DNA of 64,000 nt from Actinomycetota bacterium (GTDB lineage Bacteria > Actinomycetota > Actinomycetes > Streptosporangiales > Streptosporangiaceae). The stretch spans positions 1-64,000 of the forward strand of contig DAHVDE010000050.1 of NCBI GenBank assembly GCA_027313705.1. The letters are read 5' to 3'. Positions 51,571 through 61,910 of the stretch are shown here, one piece after another (within the stretch, counting starts at the first letter, position 1; the number at the start of each line of letters is the position of its first letter). The notes below the pieces were generated by a model. It was given only the letters and a program-made list of their open reading frames with translations. It was not told the origin of the DNA and searched no databases. Position numbers and translations under genes: made by a program.

Positions 51571-54072
51571 ATGACGCCTCAGTTTGATGACTCCCCTGGT
51601 CCGGCGCTGCTGGTGCGCACCAAGGACGGGGAGCATTCGCTGTCGGCCGGCCGCAGTTACTCTGTGGGCCGCGACCCCCAGTCCGACATCGTCATGAGCG
51701 ATTCCCGTGTCTCCTGGCACCATGCCGTCCTGCGAGTCGACGGCGGCGTCTGGCTGTTCGAGGATGCCGGATCGACCAACGGGACGTTTCATGGCAGGGA
51801 CCGGGTGCAAAAGCTGGCCATCTCGCCCTCGTGTGACGTAAGCCTCGGTCACCCGGACGGCCCCTCGCTATCGTGCGTCGTGGCCGTTCCCATAGCCCAG
51901 CCGCAGCGATACGCGCAGCCGCAATCTCAGCCGGTCACGCCAGGCGGCGGGGTGCGCAACTTCGGCGGCCCGCCGCCGAACCCGCCCGCGCCAAGGGCGC
52001 GAGAGGACCATGACGGCGGCGGCGGCCGGGGCAACGGTTACGGCGTGCCTGTTTCCGCGCCGCGCTTCAGCGTCGAACGGCAGCCAAGCGCCGTGCTGCA
52101 GTTGCCTGCCACGCTGCTGAAGATCGGCCGCGCTACCGACAACCAGGTGGTCGTCGCCGACCTTTCCGTCTCCAGGTATCACGCCGAGTTGCGCAAGGAT
52201 CCGCGCGGCGGCTACATGATCGTCGACCTCGGCAGCCATAACGGCACGTTCGTCAACGGCCAGCGGGTCGGCTCCGCGCCGGTCACTGAGCGCGACATCA
52301 TCGCGATCGGGCCAGCCACCTTCCGCCTGGTCGGCGAGGAGCTGCAGGAGTTCCTCGACGCCGGCGACATTTCCTACATCGCCAATGACCTGACCGTCAC
52401 GCTGCCGAACGGCAGGGTGCTGCTCGACCACGTGACGTTCCCGCTCGGCGAGCGGTGCCTGATGGGAGTAATCGGCCCGAGCGGCGCAGGCAAGTCGACC
52501 CTGCTCGGCGCGCTTACCGGTATCGCGCCCGCCAATCACGGCACCGTGCTCTATGACAACCGTGACCTTTACGCGAACTACGCCGAGCTTCGCAGCCGGA
52601 TCGGCCTGGTGCCGCAAGAGAACATTCTGCACACCCAGCTCAAGGCCAGGCAGGCGCTCAGCTACGCGGCCGAGCTCAGGTTCCCGAGGGACACGAGCAA
52701 GGCCGAGCGCATGCACAGGATTGATGAGGTGCTCGAGGAACTCGCGCTGACCAGGCACGCAGACACCAAGACCGCGGCCTTGTCAGGCGGTCAGCAAAAG
52801 CGGGTAAACGTCGCACTCGAACTGCTGGCCAAGCCATCGCTGCTGTTCCTCGACGAGCCCACTTCAGGTCTTGATCCCGGCCTTGACAAGTCGGTCATGG
52901 AGCAGATGGCCAAGCTTGCGCACGATGGGCGAACGGTCATCGTGGTCACTCACTCCGTGGCCAATCTCAACCTCTGCGACCGGCTGCTTGTCATAGTGCC
53001 AGGCGGCAAGATCGCCTTCTTCGGATCACCGCAGGATGGCCTCCGGCATTTCGGCAAGCCGGGCTGGGCCGAGGTGTTCCAGGCATTCGAAGCCGAGCCG
53101 GACCGCGACTGGCAGGCTGAGTTCCGTAACTCGGCGTATTTCCAGCAGTACATCGTGGCCGAGATGCAAGGTGCCGCCCAGGCGCTCCAGCGCGGACCGC
53201 GCCAGCTACCCGGGCCGGCGCCCAAGACTTCCAACCAGCTTGCGCAGATGTCGACGCTGGTCAGGCGATACATGGCGGTGCTCTCCTCGGACCGAGGCTT
53301 CCTTGTGCTGCTCGTCGGTGTAATTGTCGGTCTCGGCGCTATGGTCAGGCTGTTCCCGTTCAAGGGCGGCTTCACCGCGCCTGACGCGGCCGCCAGGCAC
53401 TTCAACACCGGTCCTCAGTCGGTCCTGCTGATCTTGATCCTGGGCGCTTGCTTCGCCGGCGCACTGAACTCGATCAGGGAGATTGTCAAGGAAAGACCCA
53501 TTTACTCGCGAGAACGCTCGGCCGGCCTGTCGGCCGGCGCATATCTCGGCTCCAAGCTGATCGTGCTCGGGGTGATCAGCGCGCTCCAGGCCGTACTGCT
53601 GGTGATCGTCGGATTGGCTGGCACGAAATTCCCTGCCAGGGGCGCCTTCCTGCCGATACCGCTGCTTGAGGTCATGATCTCGGTGGCGCTCGTCGGCGTG
53701 GTCTCGATGGTGATCGGCCTGCTCGTTTCCTCCATGGTCAGCACCGCCGAGCGGGCGATGCCGCTGGTTTTCTTGCTGGTCATGGTTCAGGTCGTCACCA
53801 CAGGCGGGATATTCTCGGTGCACGGCAAGGCCGTGATCGAGCAGATTGCCTGGTTCACGCCATCACGCTGGGGATTCGCGGCTAACGCGGCAACGGTCAA
53901 CCTGAACCAGATCGGCGGTTTCGCGGCCGCGCATAACTCGGATCCGATCTGGAACCACGACGCATCCGCCTGGCTCACCGACGTGATCGCGATGGCGCTG
54001 CTGTTCGTGCTCTACTCCACGATCACCGCGTGGCGGCTGAGGAAGCTAGGACCGCTCAAGCGCGGCGCCTAG
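51571..54072 (+). CDS. FHA-FHA-ABC transporter (Rv1747-like)
   Basis: An 833-residue protein: FHA1 (about 12-100, SRVSWHHAVLR and DAGSTNGTF), FHA2 (about 172-258, SVSRYHAELR and DLGSHNGTFVNG), an ABC ATPase (Walker A GPSGAGKST at about 302, signature LSGGQQKRVNVALELL, Walker B FLDEP), and a C-terminal six-helix ABC-2 permease. Homologues such as mycobacterial Rv1747 are phosphorylated by an adjacent Ser/Thr kinase and exported substrates are cell-envelope lipids. Here it is divergent from the WD40 kinase gene with 260 bp between starts. Confidence 0.95.
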   Translation: MTPQFDDSPGPALLVRTKDGEHSLSAGRSYSVGRDPQSDIVMSDSRVSWHHAVLRVDGGVWLFEDAGSTNGTFHGRDRVQKLAISPSCDVSLGHPDGPSLSCVVAVPIAQPQRYAQPQSQPVTPGGGVRNFGGPPPNPPAPRAREDHDGGGGRGNGYGVPVSAPRFSVERQPSAVLQLPATLLKIGRATDNQVVVADLSVSRYHAELRKDPRGGYMIVDLGSHNGTFVNGQRVGSAPVTERDIIAIGPATFRLVGEELQEFLDAGDISYIANDLTVTLPNGRVLLDHVTFPLGERCLMGVIGPSGAGKSTLLGALTGIAPANHGTVLYDNRDLYANYAELRSRIGLVPQENILHTQLKARQALSYAAELRFPRDTSKAERMHRIDEVLEELALTRHADTKTAALSGGQQKRVNVALELLAKPSLLFLDEPTSGLDPGLDKSVMEQMAKLAHDGRTVIVVTHSVANLNLCDRLLVIVPGGKIAFFGSPQDGLRHFGKPGWAEVFQAFEAEPDRDWQAEFRNSAYFQQYIVAEMQGAAQALQRGPRQLPGPAPKTSNQLAQMSTLVRRYMAVLSSDRGFLVLLVGVIVGLGAMVRLFPFKGGFTAPDAAARHFNTGPQSVLLILILGACFAGALNSIREIVKERPIYSRERSAGLSAGAYLGSKLIVLGVISALQAVLLVIVGLAGTKFPARGAFLPIPLLEVMISVALVGVVSMVIGLLVSSMVSTAERAMPLVFLLVMVQVVTTGGIFSVHGKAVIEQIAWFTPSRWGFAANAATVNLNQIGGFAAAHNSDPIWNHDASAWLTDVIAMALLFVLYSTITAWRLRKLGPLKRGA

Positions 54073-54082
54073 GCAGGCTGCG

Positions 54083-54826
54083 CTAAAGGCGCTTAGCGTC
54101 GACGATCCGCCGCAGGAACCTGCGGGTTCGGTCGTCCTTAGGGTCAGTGAACAGTTCGGCGGGCGGCGCGTCCTCGATGATCCTGCCTTCCTCAAGGAAG
54201 CAGACCCGGTTCGCGATGTCCCTGGCGAAGCCCATCTCGTGGGTGGCGATCAGCATGGTCATGCCGCCTGCCGCAAGTTCACCGATCACGTCAAGCACTT
54301 CGGCGACTAGCTCTGGATCGAGTGCGCTCGTGACCTCATCGAGCAGCATGATCTGCGGTCGCATCGCCAGGGCGCGCACGATCGCCACCCGCTGCTGCTG
54401 GCCGCCCGACAGCCGGTCAGGGTAGTCATCGCACTTGTCGAGCAGCCCGAACCTGGCAAGCAACTCCCGTGCCTCCGCCGCGGCTTGGGCCGCGGGAGTC
54501 GAAAGTACCTTGCTCGGCGCCAGCGTGACGTTGCGCAGCACGGTCATGTGCGGGAACAAGTTAAACGACTGGAACACGATGCCAATCTGACGCCGCACCA
54601 GGTTGGGGTCGATGTTGGGCGCGGTAATATCCTGGCCGAGCAGCGTGATCCGGCCGGAATCGATCGGCTCGAGCAGGTTTATGCAGCGCAGCAGCGTGGA
54701 CTTGCCTGACCCTGACGCGCCGATGAGGCAGATCACCTCGTGGGAGCTGACCGAGAGGTCGATGCCTTGCAGCACCACGTTCGGCCCGAACGACTTGCGC
54801 AGGTTCTCGATGCCGATCGCGTTCAT
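54083..54826 (-). CDS. Polar amino-acid ABC transporter, ATPase
   Basis: A 247-residue ABC ATPase of the GlnQ type: Walker A GASGSGKST (about 36-44), signature LSGGQQQRVAIVRAL, Walker B IMLLDEVTSALDPE and H-loop ATHEMGF. It energises uptake through the adjacent permease. The start (54826) overlaps the permease stop (ATGA). Third gene of the importer operon. It has 11 bp to the convergent FHA-ABC gene. Confidence 0.96.
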   Translation of the reverse strand: MNAIGIENLRKSFGPNVVLQGIDLSVSSHEVICLIGASGSGKSTLLRCINLLEPIDSGRITLLGQDITAPNIDPNLVRRQIGIVFQSFNLFPHMTVLRNVTLAPSKVLSTPAAQAAAEARELLARFGLLDKCDDYPDRLSGGQQQRVAIVRALAMRPQIMLLDEVTSALDPELVAEVLDVIGELAAGGMTMLIATHEMGFARDIANRVCFLEEGRIIEDAPPAELFTDPKDDRTRRFLRRIVDAKRL

Positions 54827-55728
54827 ATCGTCGCTCCGGCCAGCCTGCGGCGCCGGTCGCGCTCGATCAGCCGGTCGGTGAACCTGGCGAGCGGGATCGT
54901 GAGGATCAGGAACAAGATGGCGGCGACGGCGAAACTCGAGTAATTGAAGGTCGCCGATGCGTAGATGTCGGCTGCCTGGTTGGCCTCGATCACGCCGAGC
55001 ACGCCGACAAGCGCGGTGTCCTTTTGCAGGCTGATGAAGTCGTTCAGCAGCGGCGGGATTATGTTGCGCACGGCTTGCGGCAAGATCACGTAGCGCAGCG
55101 CCGTCCGGTGCGGCAAGCCGAGCGACCTGGCCGCCGCGATCTGGCTGCGGTGCACCGAGTTAAGCCCGGCCCGGTACACCTCGGAGACGTAAGCAGAGTA
55201 GGAAAGCACCAGCGCGGCAACGCCGTAGACCGCGTCAGGCTGATGCGAGATCACCGGCAGGTACAAGCCAGGGACGCCAAGGCCGAGGGCGAGCACCACG
55301 AGCAGCAGCGGCACGCCGCGGAAAAAGTCGACGTAGACCGTCGCCAGCATCCTGATCGGGAAGAGCGCCGGGTGAACCGACTGCCTGATCAGCGCGATCA
55401 GCAGGGCAACCGGAAGGATCAGCACCTCGGCGGCGAGGAACATCCTGATGTTCAGCCAGATCGCACCGCCGACCGAGTAGTAGCCCTTCCTCGGATCGCC
55501 GACGAACGCCTGCCAGGCGTCCTTCGGGTAGAAGAAGGCGTGCGCGACCGTCCTGGCTCCAGGGGCGAGGAGAAAGACCGCCGCGATGAGCACGAGCACG
55601 AGCACGGTGCTCAGCGTCGAGACGACCGTACCTCTGCGGCCGGTGCCGCTGAACAGGCGCGGACCCCGGCCGCCCGCAGTGAACAGCGGCGGCCCGCCGA
55701 CGGCGCTGTCCGGCGAGTTCCCGCTCAA
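54823..55728 (-). CDS. Polar amino-acid ABC transporter, permease
   Basis: A 301-residue HEAT/HisM-type permease with the EAA-like loop ARSLGLPHRTALRYVILPQAVRNIIPP and about five or six helices. It has a longer N-terminus (about 45 residues) than usual. The start at TTG 55728 is weakly supported; a Val or Met soon after is possible. It lies 13 bp after the binding protein gene. Confidence 0.93.
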   Translation of the reverse strand: MSGNSPDSAVGGPPLFTAGGRGPRLFSGTGRRGTVVSTLSTVLVLVLIAAVFLLAPGARTVAHAFFYPKDAWQAFVGDPRKGYYSVGGAIWLNIRMFLAAEVLILPVALLIALIRQSVHPALFPIRMLATVYVDFFRGVPLLLVVLALGLGVPGLYLPVISHQPDAVYGVAALVLSYSAYVSEVYRAGLNSVHRSQIAAARSLGLPHRTALRYVILPQAVRNIIPPLLNDFISLQKDTALVGVLGVIEANQAADIYASATFNYSSFAVAAILFLILTIPLARFTDRLIERDRRRRLAGATI

Positions 55729-55741
55729 GCCTGGCTCAAGC

Positions 55742-56608
55742 TCATGGCTTGATGGTCGGGAATTGCAGGTAGATGCCGAGGTACTTGTGCTGCAATGAGG
55801 CCAGCGTGCCGTTGCTCGACAAGGTGGCGAGCGCCTTGTTGAGGCAGGTCACCAGCTTGTTCCCCTTGGCGAGTACCAGCCCGTAGTGCTCTCCGACGGT
55901 CGGGAACTGCGCGACGAGCACGGCGTGCTTAAGCTGGGCCGTGGCCATGTACTGAGCGGTCGGGGTGTCGGTGACCAGCGCGTCGATCCTGTGGTCCTCG
56001 AGCGCGGACGCCGCCAGGGCCAGCGTGTTGAACACCTTAGGCGTCTTGGTCGGCGCGATGTCCGTGTTGATGTACGCCAGACCGGTGGTGCCGATCTGGT
56101 CGCCGTACAGATAGGTCTTGAGCTGGGCGGGCGAGTGCCTGGTCACGATCGGCGTGCCCTTGATCGCCACGATGGCCTGCTGCACGGGGTAGTAGCTGTT
56201 CGAGAAGGTCACGGCCTGCGCTCGCTGCGAGGTGTAGGACACCTCGTTGATGTCGAAGTCGAACGCCTTCGGCCCCGGTGAGTAGACCAGGTTGAACGGC
56301 TCGTGCACCCAGTTGACCTGCGCGTGGCTGAAGCCAAGCTGGGCCGCCACGGCATAGGCGACCGCGCTTTCGTAACCTTTGCCATTGCTCGGCATGTTGC
56401 CAGCAAACCAGGGCGTATAGGCGGGCGTGTCGGTGGCGACGGTGAGCACCCCCGGCTTGTACAGCAGGTGATTGATGCCTGGCTTGGTGCAGCTAGCGCC
56501 AGTGGCAGCCTGGCTCGGTCCGCTCGAAGACGAGGAACTTGACCCGCACGCGCTCAGGCCGCCGGCCAGCACGATGGCAGCCCCGGTCGCCACAACCCAA
56601 CGTCGCAT
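55742..56608 (-). CDS. Polar amino-acid ABC transporter, binding lipoprotein
   Basis: A 288-residue solute-binding protein. The lipobox is LSAC with Cys21, followed by a Ser linker; the periplasmic-type domain contains GVLTVATDTPAYTPWF and GLVLAKGNK. It catches an amino acid (type not determined) and delivers it to the permease. First gene of the three-gene operon. Confidence 0.93.
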   Translation of the reverse strand: MRRWVVATGAAIVLAGGLSACGSSSSSSSGPSQAATGASCTKPGINHLLYKPGVLTVATDTPAYTPWFAGNMPSNGKGYESAVAYAVAAQLGFSHAQVNWVHEPFNLVYSPGPKAFDFDINEVSYTSQRAQAVTFSNSYYPVQQAIVAIKGTPIVTRHSPAQLKTYLYGDQIGTTGLAYINTDIAPTKTPKVFNTLALAASALEDHRIDALVTDTPTAQYMATAQLKHAVLVAQFPTVGEHYGLVLAKGNKLVTCLNKALATLSSNGTLASLQHKYLGIYLQFPTIKP

Positions 56609-57091
56609 CGAAACCCACCGTTCATCAGTCGTCCTACTTACAGTACTGGGCGAGTTTATATCCTCAAGTAATCAGATTCCCGAGTAGTCCTCGTTCTTGC
56701 CTCGGATGTAGGTCAAGGTACCCATGGCCGGATTGACACGGCTCAGCGAAGACGCCGTCGACCTTGCCCGCAGATTCACGGCACCGATGCTCGCGACCGC
56801 GATTGGCGCCATGCTGAGGCAGTAATCCTGGCCACAGCTGGCCGGCACCGGCGGCCAGCGGCGGGCCCGCCCTGGCGACAGACATCAGTTCATCTGTCGT
56901 TCACTCATGCGTTCCGCATCGTTATATTAGATCGAAGGCAGCTCATCCGGATTTACGCCGTTTGGCGCGCGTACCGATTTACATGACGTTGCCGGCCGCA
57001 CCGAATCGCTTGACCGGGCGCAGGGCACTAGTTGAAAGGCGCTTCGCCCGGCGCGTGCTGAACGACTGCCTGAGCCGACTAGATCCGGGGT
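56609..57091. other. 480-bp gap with promoters only
   Basis: Holds the promoter regions of the divergent ABC importer and ppk2. Its short open frames (for example 56664-56885) look random. I see no conserved RNA motif or repeat. Confidence 0.55.
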
Positions 57092-58066
57092 GTGGTGACA
57101 AGTGTGGTAACGGCCGACCAGCCCGGCGATGCCGACGCCGTGCGCGCCAGGCTCGACGAACTGGCCCATGGGCTTGGCCTGCGGTTGCGCCAGCGTAAGA
57201 ACGGCAGGATTGCCCTGGCCCGCCCAGACAAAGAGCCGTTCGCGCCATGGCGGGAGAGCTACCCGTACCAGAGCAAGCTCAGCCGCAAGCCCTACGAGGA
57301 AGGCAAACGACTACTCCAGATCGAATTGCTCAAGCTCCAGCGTTCGGTTAAGGCGACCGGCGGCCGGGTGCTTGTCATCTTCGAAGGCAGGGATGCGGCA
57401 GGCAAGGGCGGCGCGATCAGGCGGGTCGCCGAAAACCTGAACCCGCGCGGCGTCAGGGTCGTGGCGCTGGAAAAGCCGGCCGCTCACGAACAGGGCGACA
57501 ACTACCTGCGGCGTTACCTGCCGCACCTGCCCGCGCCTGGCGAGATCGCGCTTTTCGACCGCTCCTGGTACAACCGCGCCGGGGTCGAGCAGGTGATGGG
57601 ATTCTGCCAGCCATCGGAGTACTCCAGGTTCCTCGCCGACGTGCCCGATTTCGAGGCGGGGCTGATCGCGGACGGCATCAAGGTGGTCAAGCTATGGTTC
57701 TCGATCACCAGGGCCGAGCAACTCGCCCGCATCGTCGACAGGCACACCGACCCGGTCAAGGCATGGAAGCTGAGCGAGATCGACCTGGCTTCGCTCGACC
57801 GGTGGGACGACTACACCAGGGCCAAGGAGGCCATGTTCCGCCACACCGACCTGCCGCTGGCTCCGTGGACCGTCGTCAAGGGAAACGACAAGAAACGCGC
57901 CAGGCTGGAAGTGATACGTCATCTGCTGTCGCTCTTCGACTACGCGGACAAGCGAGCCGACATAGCCTGCGCGCCCGACCCGCTGATCGTCTACCCGGCC
58001 AGGCGTGTGCCAGCGCTTGAGCCCGTCAGCAGGCTCGGCCAGCGGCGGCTAGCCGCCGCCGGCTAA
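57092..58066 (+). CDS. ppk2: Polyphosphate kinase 2
   Basis: A 324-residue cytosolic PPK2 that uses polyphosphate to phosphorylate ADP or GDP. Walker A FEGRDAAGKGG at 98-108 and Walker B FDRSWYNRAGVE at 155-166; lid residues are in the VDRHTDPVKAWKLSEIDL region. Single-domain length fits class I PPK2 (NDP to NTP), though class cannot be settled by eye. GTG 57092 or GTG 57095. Confidence 0.94.
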   Translation: MVTSVVTADQPGDADAVRARLDELAHGLGLRLRQRKNGRIALARPDKEPFAPWRESYPYQSKLSRKPYEEGKRLLQIELLKLQRSVKATGGRVLVIFEGRDAAGKGGAIRRVAENLNPRGVRVVALEKPAAHEQGDNYLRRYLPHLPAPGEIALFDRSWYNRAGVEQVMGFCQPSEYSRFLADVPDFEAGLIADGIKVVKLWFSITRAEQLARIVDRHTDPVKAWKLSEIDLASLDRWDDYTRAKEAMFRHTDLPLAPWTVVKGNDKKRARLEVIRHLLSLFDYADKRADIACAPDPLIVYPARRVPALEPVSRLGQRRLAAAG

Positions 58067-58081
58067 TGCTGCTTCACCAGG

Positions 58082-59110
58082 TCAGCGCGCGGCGGACCTT
58101 GACCGGGTTACCTGGTACAGGGCAATTCCGGTGGCGACCGAGGCGTTCAGCGACTCGGCACCGCTGATCGGGATCCTGACTACCGCGTCGCAGCGCTGGC
58201 GCACGAGCTTCGACAGGCCCTTGCCTTCCGCGCCGACAACCAGTACCAGCGGGTTGGCCGCGAGTGAAAGGCCGCCGATCTCCTCGTCGCCGTCGGCGTC
58301 AAGGCCGACGACGAACAATCCCGCACGCGCGTAGCCAGAGAGGGCATTGGCCAGGCTAGAGGTCTGCGCGACCGGCACCCGCGCGAGTGCTCCGGCCGAG
58401 GCCTTCCATGCCCCTGCGGTTACCCCGGCGGAACGCCTCGCTGGCACGAGCACGCCATTGCCGCCGAAGGCAGCTACCGACCGCGCTACGGCACCGAGAT
58501 TCCTTGGGTCAGTCACCCCGTCGAGCGCCACGATCAGCGCCGGCCGGCCGTTCTCGGTCCTGAACAGGTCGTCAGCGTGGGCGTAAGAATAGGGCCGCAC
58601 CCGCAACGCCAGCCCTTGGTGCACGGCGCCGCCGGTCAGCCGGTCTAGCTCGGCTCGCCCGGCCTCGACGACCGGGATGCCGCGGTCAGCCGCCAGCTTG
58701 ACCGCTTCGCCGATCCGCTCGTCAGCATCGAGCCTCGGCCCCACATGCAGCGCGGTCGCGGGCACATGCTCACGTAGCGCCTCGAGCACGGGATTGCGGC
58801 CGGCGACCATTTCCTGCGCGGTCCCCGCGCCCCTGGTTCCGCCCCGCGTTCTGGCGCCATCGGCGGCTGCCCGGCCGGCGCCATCAGCGGCTCTGCGGCC
58901 AGGATCACTGCCTTCTTCCGCCAGCGAGCCAGGCCGGCGAGCGCCGCCTGAACTGGCTGCCGCTGCCGCCCGGCGCTGTGCCGGGTGACCCGTGCGGCTC
59001 TGCGCGGGCGGAGTCGGGCCCTTGCCCGCCAGCTTCTTGCGTCCGTAACCGCCGGTGCCTGGTCTCGGCTTGCCCGACTTGGCGACGCTGCCCTTGCCTT
59101 TGCCTGTCAT
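58082..59110 (-). CDS. rlmB: 23S rRNA 2'-O-methyltransferase RlmB
   Basis: A 342-residue SpoU/TrmH-type methyltransferase. Motifs [35 protein letters not shown] and [20 protein letters not shown] show the trefoil-knot SAM site. A basic, disordered N-terminus of about 95 residues (Gly/Ala/Arg-rich) precedes the substrate-binding domain. It overlaps cysS by 4 bp (ATGA), the classical actinobacterial order cysS-rlmB. Confidence 0.95.
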   Translation of the reverse strand: MTGKGKGSVAKSGKPRPGTGGYGRKKLAGKGPTPPAQSRTGHPAQRRAAAAASSGGARRPGSLAEEGSDPGRRAADGAGRAAADGARTRGGTRGAGTAQEMVAGRNPVLEALREHVPATALHVGPRLDADERIGEAVKLAADRGIPVVEAGRAELDRLTGGAVHQGLALRVRPYSYAHADDLFRTENGRPALIVALDGVTDPRNLGAVARSVAAFGGNGVLVPARRSAGVTAGAWKASAGALARVPVAQTSSLANALSGYARAGLFVVGLDADGDEEIGGLSLAANPLVLVVGAEGKGLSKLVRQRCDAVVRIPISGAESLNASVATGIALYQVTRSRSAAR

Positions 59111-60546
59111 CGTGCCAACTCCCAGCGCGGACCCGCCGCAGTATCCTCGACCACGATGCCCGCAGCGGACAACTGGTCCCTGATCGCGTCTGCGGCGGCG
59201 TAGTCCCGCCTGGCCCGCGCCGCCTGGCGCTGCTCGAGAGCGACGCTGACCAGCGCGTCGACCACGGCGCTCAGGTCAGAAGTCACGCTGTCCGCGAACG
59301 GCGCCGCGAACGGGTCGAGTCCGAGCACGGCCAGCATCGCGAGGACGGACTCGGCTTGCTTCGCCGCTCCGCCGGCGTCACCTTCGGCCAGGGCCGTGTT
59401 GCCCTCCCTGACCGTGTCGTGCACGACGGCCAGGGCCGCTGGCACCGCGAAGTCGTCGTCAAGCGCCGCGCTGAACGCGACGGGCAGGCTCGCGGCCGGG
59501 GGAAGGCCGGCGGCAGCTCCCGGCAGGCCGGCGTCTGGGGCTGCGGGCATGGCCGCCGGTGCCAGCTTGCCAACCCGGGTGAGAAATCCCTCGATTCGCC
59601 GGAACGCGGTTACCGCTTCCCCGAGCGCCTCGGCCGAGTAGTCGATATCGGACCGGTAATGCGCCTGACCGAGGTAATAGCGCAACTCGATCGGCCTGAC
59701 CATCGTCACCATGGCATCCACGAGCAATGAGTTGCCAAGCGATTTGCTCATCTTCTCGCCGCGCAGCTTGACGAGCCCGTTGTGCAGCCAGTACCTGGCG
59801 AAGCCGTCGCCGGCCGCGGCCGACTGTGCCAGCTCGTTCTCGTGGTGCGGGAAGATCAGGTCAAGGCCGCCACCGTGGATGTCAAAGGTGGCGCCTAGGT
59901 ACTTGGTTGACATGGCCGAGCACTCCAGGTGCCAGCCAGGGCGGCCAGGACCCCAGGGAGTATCCCACGCAGGCTCGCCCGGTTTATGGCCCTTCCAGAG
60001 CGCGAAGTCCCGCGGATCACGCTTGAAGGCGTCACCCGCTACGTCGTCGGCGGCCAGCATGTGCTCAGGGCGCTGGCCTGACAGCGCGCCGTAACGACCG
60101 TAAGAGGACACGTCGAAGAAGACGTTACCGCCCGCCGCGTAGGCGTGGCCCGAGTCGACCAGGCGCCGCATGAGCGTGATCATCTCAGGAACGTGACCGG
60201 TGGCCCTGGGCTCGACGTCGGGAGGCAGGCAGCCGAGCACATCGTAGGCACGGGAGAACGCGCGCTGGTTGCGCTCGGCGACGGCCCACCATTGACTGCC
60301 CGTCTCGGCGGCGACGCGAATGATCTTGTCGTCGATGTCGGTCACGTTACGGCAGAACGTCACGTCGAGACCGCTGACCTTCAGCCAGCGCACCACGACG
60401 TCAAAGCTGACCCCTGACCGGATATGCCCGATGTGCGGCGGGGCCTGGACCGTGGCGCCACAAAGGTAAAGACCAGCTTGTCCAGGGTTAACCGGGACGA
60501 ACTCGCGAACTGAGCGAGTAGCTGTGTCGTGAACGCGCAAGGTCAT
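59107..60546 (-). CDS. cysS: Cysteinyl-tRNA synthetase
   Basis: A 479-residue class I synthetase. The zinc-binding Cys in [13 protein letters not shown]-type PPHIGHIRS, and KMSKS in [11 protein letters not shown] are all present. It charges tRNA-Cys and lies directly upstream of rlmB. Its upstream neighbour is now hmgA, 4 bp away, instead of the usual ispF. Confidence 0.97.
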   Translation of the reverse strand: MTLRVHDTATRSVREFVPVNPGQAGLYLCGATVQAPPHIGHIRSGVSFDVVVRWLKVSGLDVTFCRNVTDIDDKIIRVAAETGSQWWAVAERNQRAFSRAYDVLGCLPPDVEPRATGHVPEMITLMRRLVDSGHAYAAGGNVFFDVSSYGRYGALSGQRPEHMLAADDVAGDAFKRDPRDFALWKGHKPGEPAWDTPWGPGRPGWHLECSAMSTKYLGATFDIHGGGLDLIFPHHENELAQSAAAGDGFARYWLHNGLVKLRGEKMSKSLGNSLLVDAMVTMVRPIELRYYLGQAHYRSDIDYSAEALGEAVTAFRRIEGFLTRVGKLAPAAMPAAPDAGLPGAAAGLPPAASLPVAFSAALDDDFAVPAALAVVHDTVREGNTALAEGDAGGAAKQAESVLAMLAVLGLDPFAAPFADSVTSDLSAVVDALVSVALEQRQAARARRDYAAADAIRDQLSAAGIVVEDTAAGPRWELAR

Positions 60547-60550
60547 TGGT

Positions 60551-61756
60551 CTAGGTTACGGGATTCGCTCTGGCGCCGGCCCTGGCCCAACTCCAGGCGT
60601 ACTCGGGATCTTCGGCTGCGGCCGCTGCCGCGGCGAGGCTGAGCGGGCGGAAAGTGTCGATCATCACTGCCGTCTCGTCGGTGCAGGTCCGTCCCGCTTC
60701 CAGGCCGGCGATGACCGCCTCCACCGCGCCGGGCGTCGGGCCGTGCGTGAATCCGCTCGGGTGCAAGGTCACCGAGCCGATTCCGACGCCTGACCCGGCT
60801 CGCGCCGAGTAGTCGCCGGCCACGTAGAACATGAACTCGTCGGAGTCCACGTTGTGGTGGTTGTAAGGAATCGGGACCGACTGCGGATCGAAGTCGAACG
60901 GACGCGGACAGAAGGAGCAGATGACGAAATTTGGCCCGGCGAATGTCTGGTGGACTGGCGGCGGCGCGTGCGTACGCTTCACTATCGGCTCAAAATCGGA
61001 GATGTTAAAGGCATACGGATAAAGGCATCCGTCCCAGCCAACGACGTCGAACGGGTGATACGCATAAGTCAGCCTGCTCAGCCCGGCGCGATTGCGGACG
61101 ATCACTGGCACGTCCGCGCCCTCCTCGAGCAGTGGGCCAGCCACGCCGCGAAGGTCACGCTCGCTGTACGGAGCGTGCTCAAGGAACTGCCCTGTTTCCG
61201 ACAGGTAGTGCTTCGGCGGCCTGATGTGCCCGCGGGCCTCGATCACCAGGGCCGTGACCGCAGTGTCCCCGGCCGGGGACCAGCGGTGGATCGTGCCGCG
61301 CGGTATCACCACGTAGTCACCCGCGACCGCGTCGATGGTGCCGTAGGCGGACTCGAACTTGGCCGCTCCGCCCTGGAGGTAGATAGCTTCGTCGCCGGCG
61401 GAGTTGCGGTAAAGGTCGCTGGCCGCATCGGCACTTGCGAACGAGACCGTCACGTCATCGTTACCGACGAGCGGCCTGCGGCCGAGCACCAGGTCACCGC
61501 CGGCCGGGAGTTCCTGCGTGCGGTAGTGCCTGGGCAGCAGCGGGTGGTTTTGAGTCAGGCTTGGCCTGGCTATGGCGTCGGAGATCGCCTCGCTCTTGAC
61601 GATCGCCGTTGGCGGGTTGATATGGTACAAAAGCGAAGAATCAGAGGAAAACCCTTCCTCGCCCATCAATTCCTCTGCGTACAACCCACCGTCAGGACGG
61701 CTGAAACGGATGTGACGCTTTCTAGGGATCTCGCCTATCACCCGGTAGTACGGCAT
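60551..61756 (-). CDS. hmgA: Homogentisate 1,2-dioxygenase
   Basis: A 401-residue iron dioxygenase that opens the ring of homogentisate in tyrosine and phenylalanine breakdown. The N-terminus is [19 protein letters not shown]; the cupin region holds the ligand sequence [20 protein letters not shown] and [19 protein letters not shown] 61756 with GGAGA is the start. It sits 4 bp upstream of cysS, a likely operon created by insertion. No other tyrosine-degradation gene is near. Confidence 0.95.
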   Translation of the reverse strand: MPYYRVIGEIPRKRHIRFSRPDGGLYAEELMGEEGFSSDSSLLYHINPPTAIVKSEAISDAIARPSLTQNHPLLPRHYRTQELPAGGDLVLGRRPLVGNDDVTVSFASADAASDLYRNSAGDEAIYLQGGAAKFESAYGTIDAVAGDYVVIPRGTIHRWSPAGDTAVTALVIEARGHIRPPKHYLSETGQFLEHAPYSERDLRGVAGPLLEEGADVPVIVRNRAGLSRLTYAYHPFDVVGWDGCLYPYAFNISDFEPIVKRTHAPPPVHQTFAGPNFVICSFCPRPFDFDPQSVPIPYNHHNVDSDEFMFYVAGDYSARAGSGVGIGSVTLHPSGFTHGPTPGAVEAVIAGLEAGRTCTDETAVMIDTFRPLSLAAAAAAAEDPEYAWSWARAGARANPVT

Positions 61757-61910
61757 ATCGTCTCCTTTGACGTCATCATCGCTGCCTTGGGCGCGTTGCC
61801 GCACGTCACCCCGGTCACCTGGCGGTGCCAGGGCCGGCCGCAGGCAATGCGATGCGATTATTGCCCGTCTTCCCGACTATATGACCGCAGACTGAGCAGG
61901 AAGGAATGCC

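Noticed and set aside
56664-56885. Frame in the importer/ppk2 gap
   Set aside because: Random composition, and it occupies the shared promoter region.
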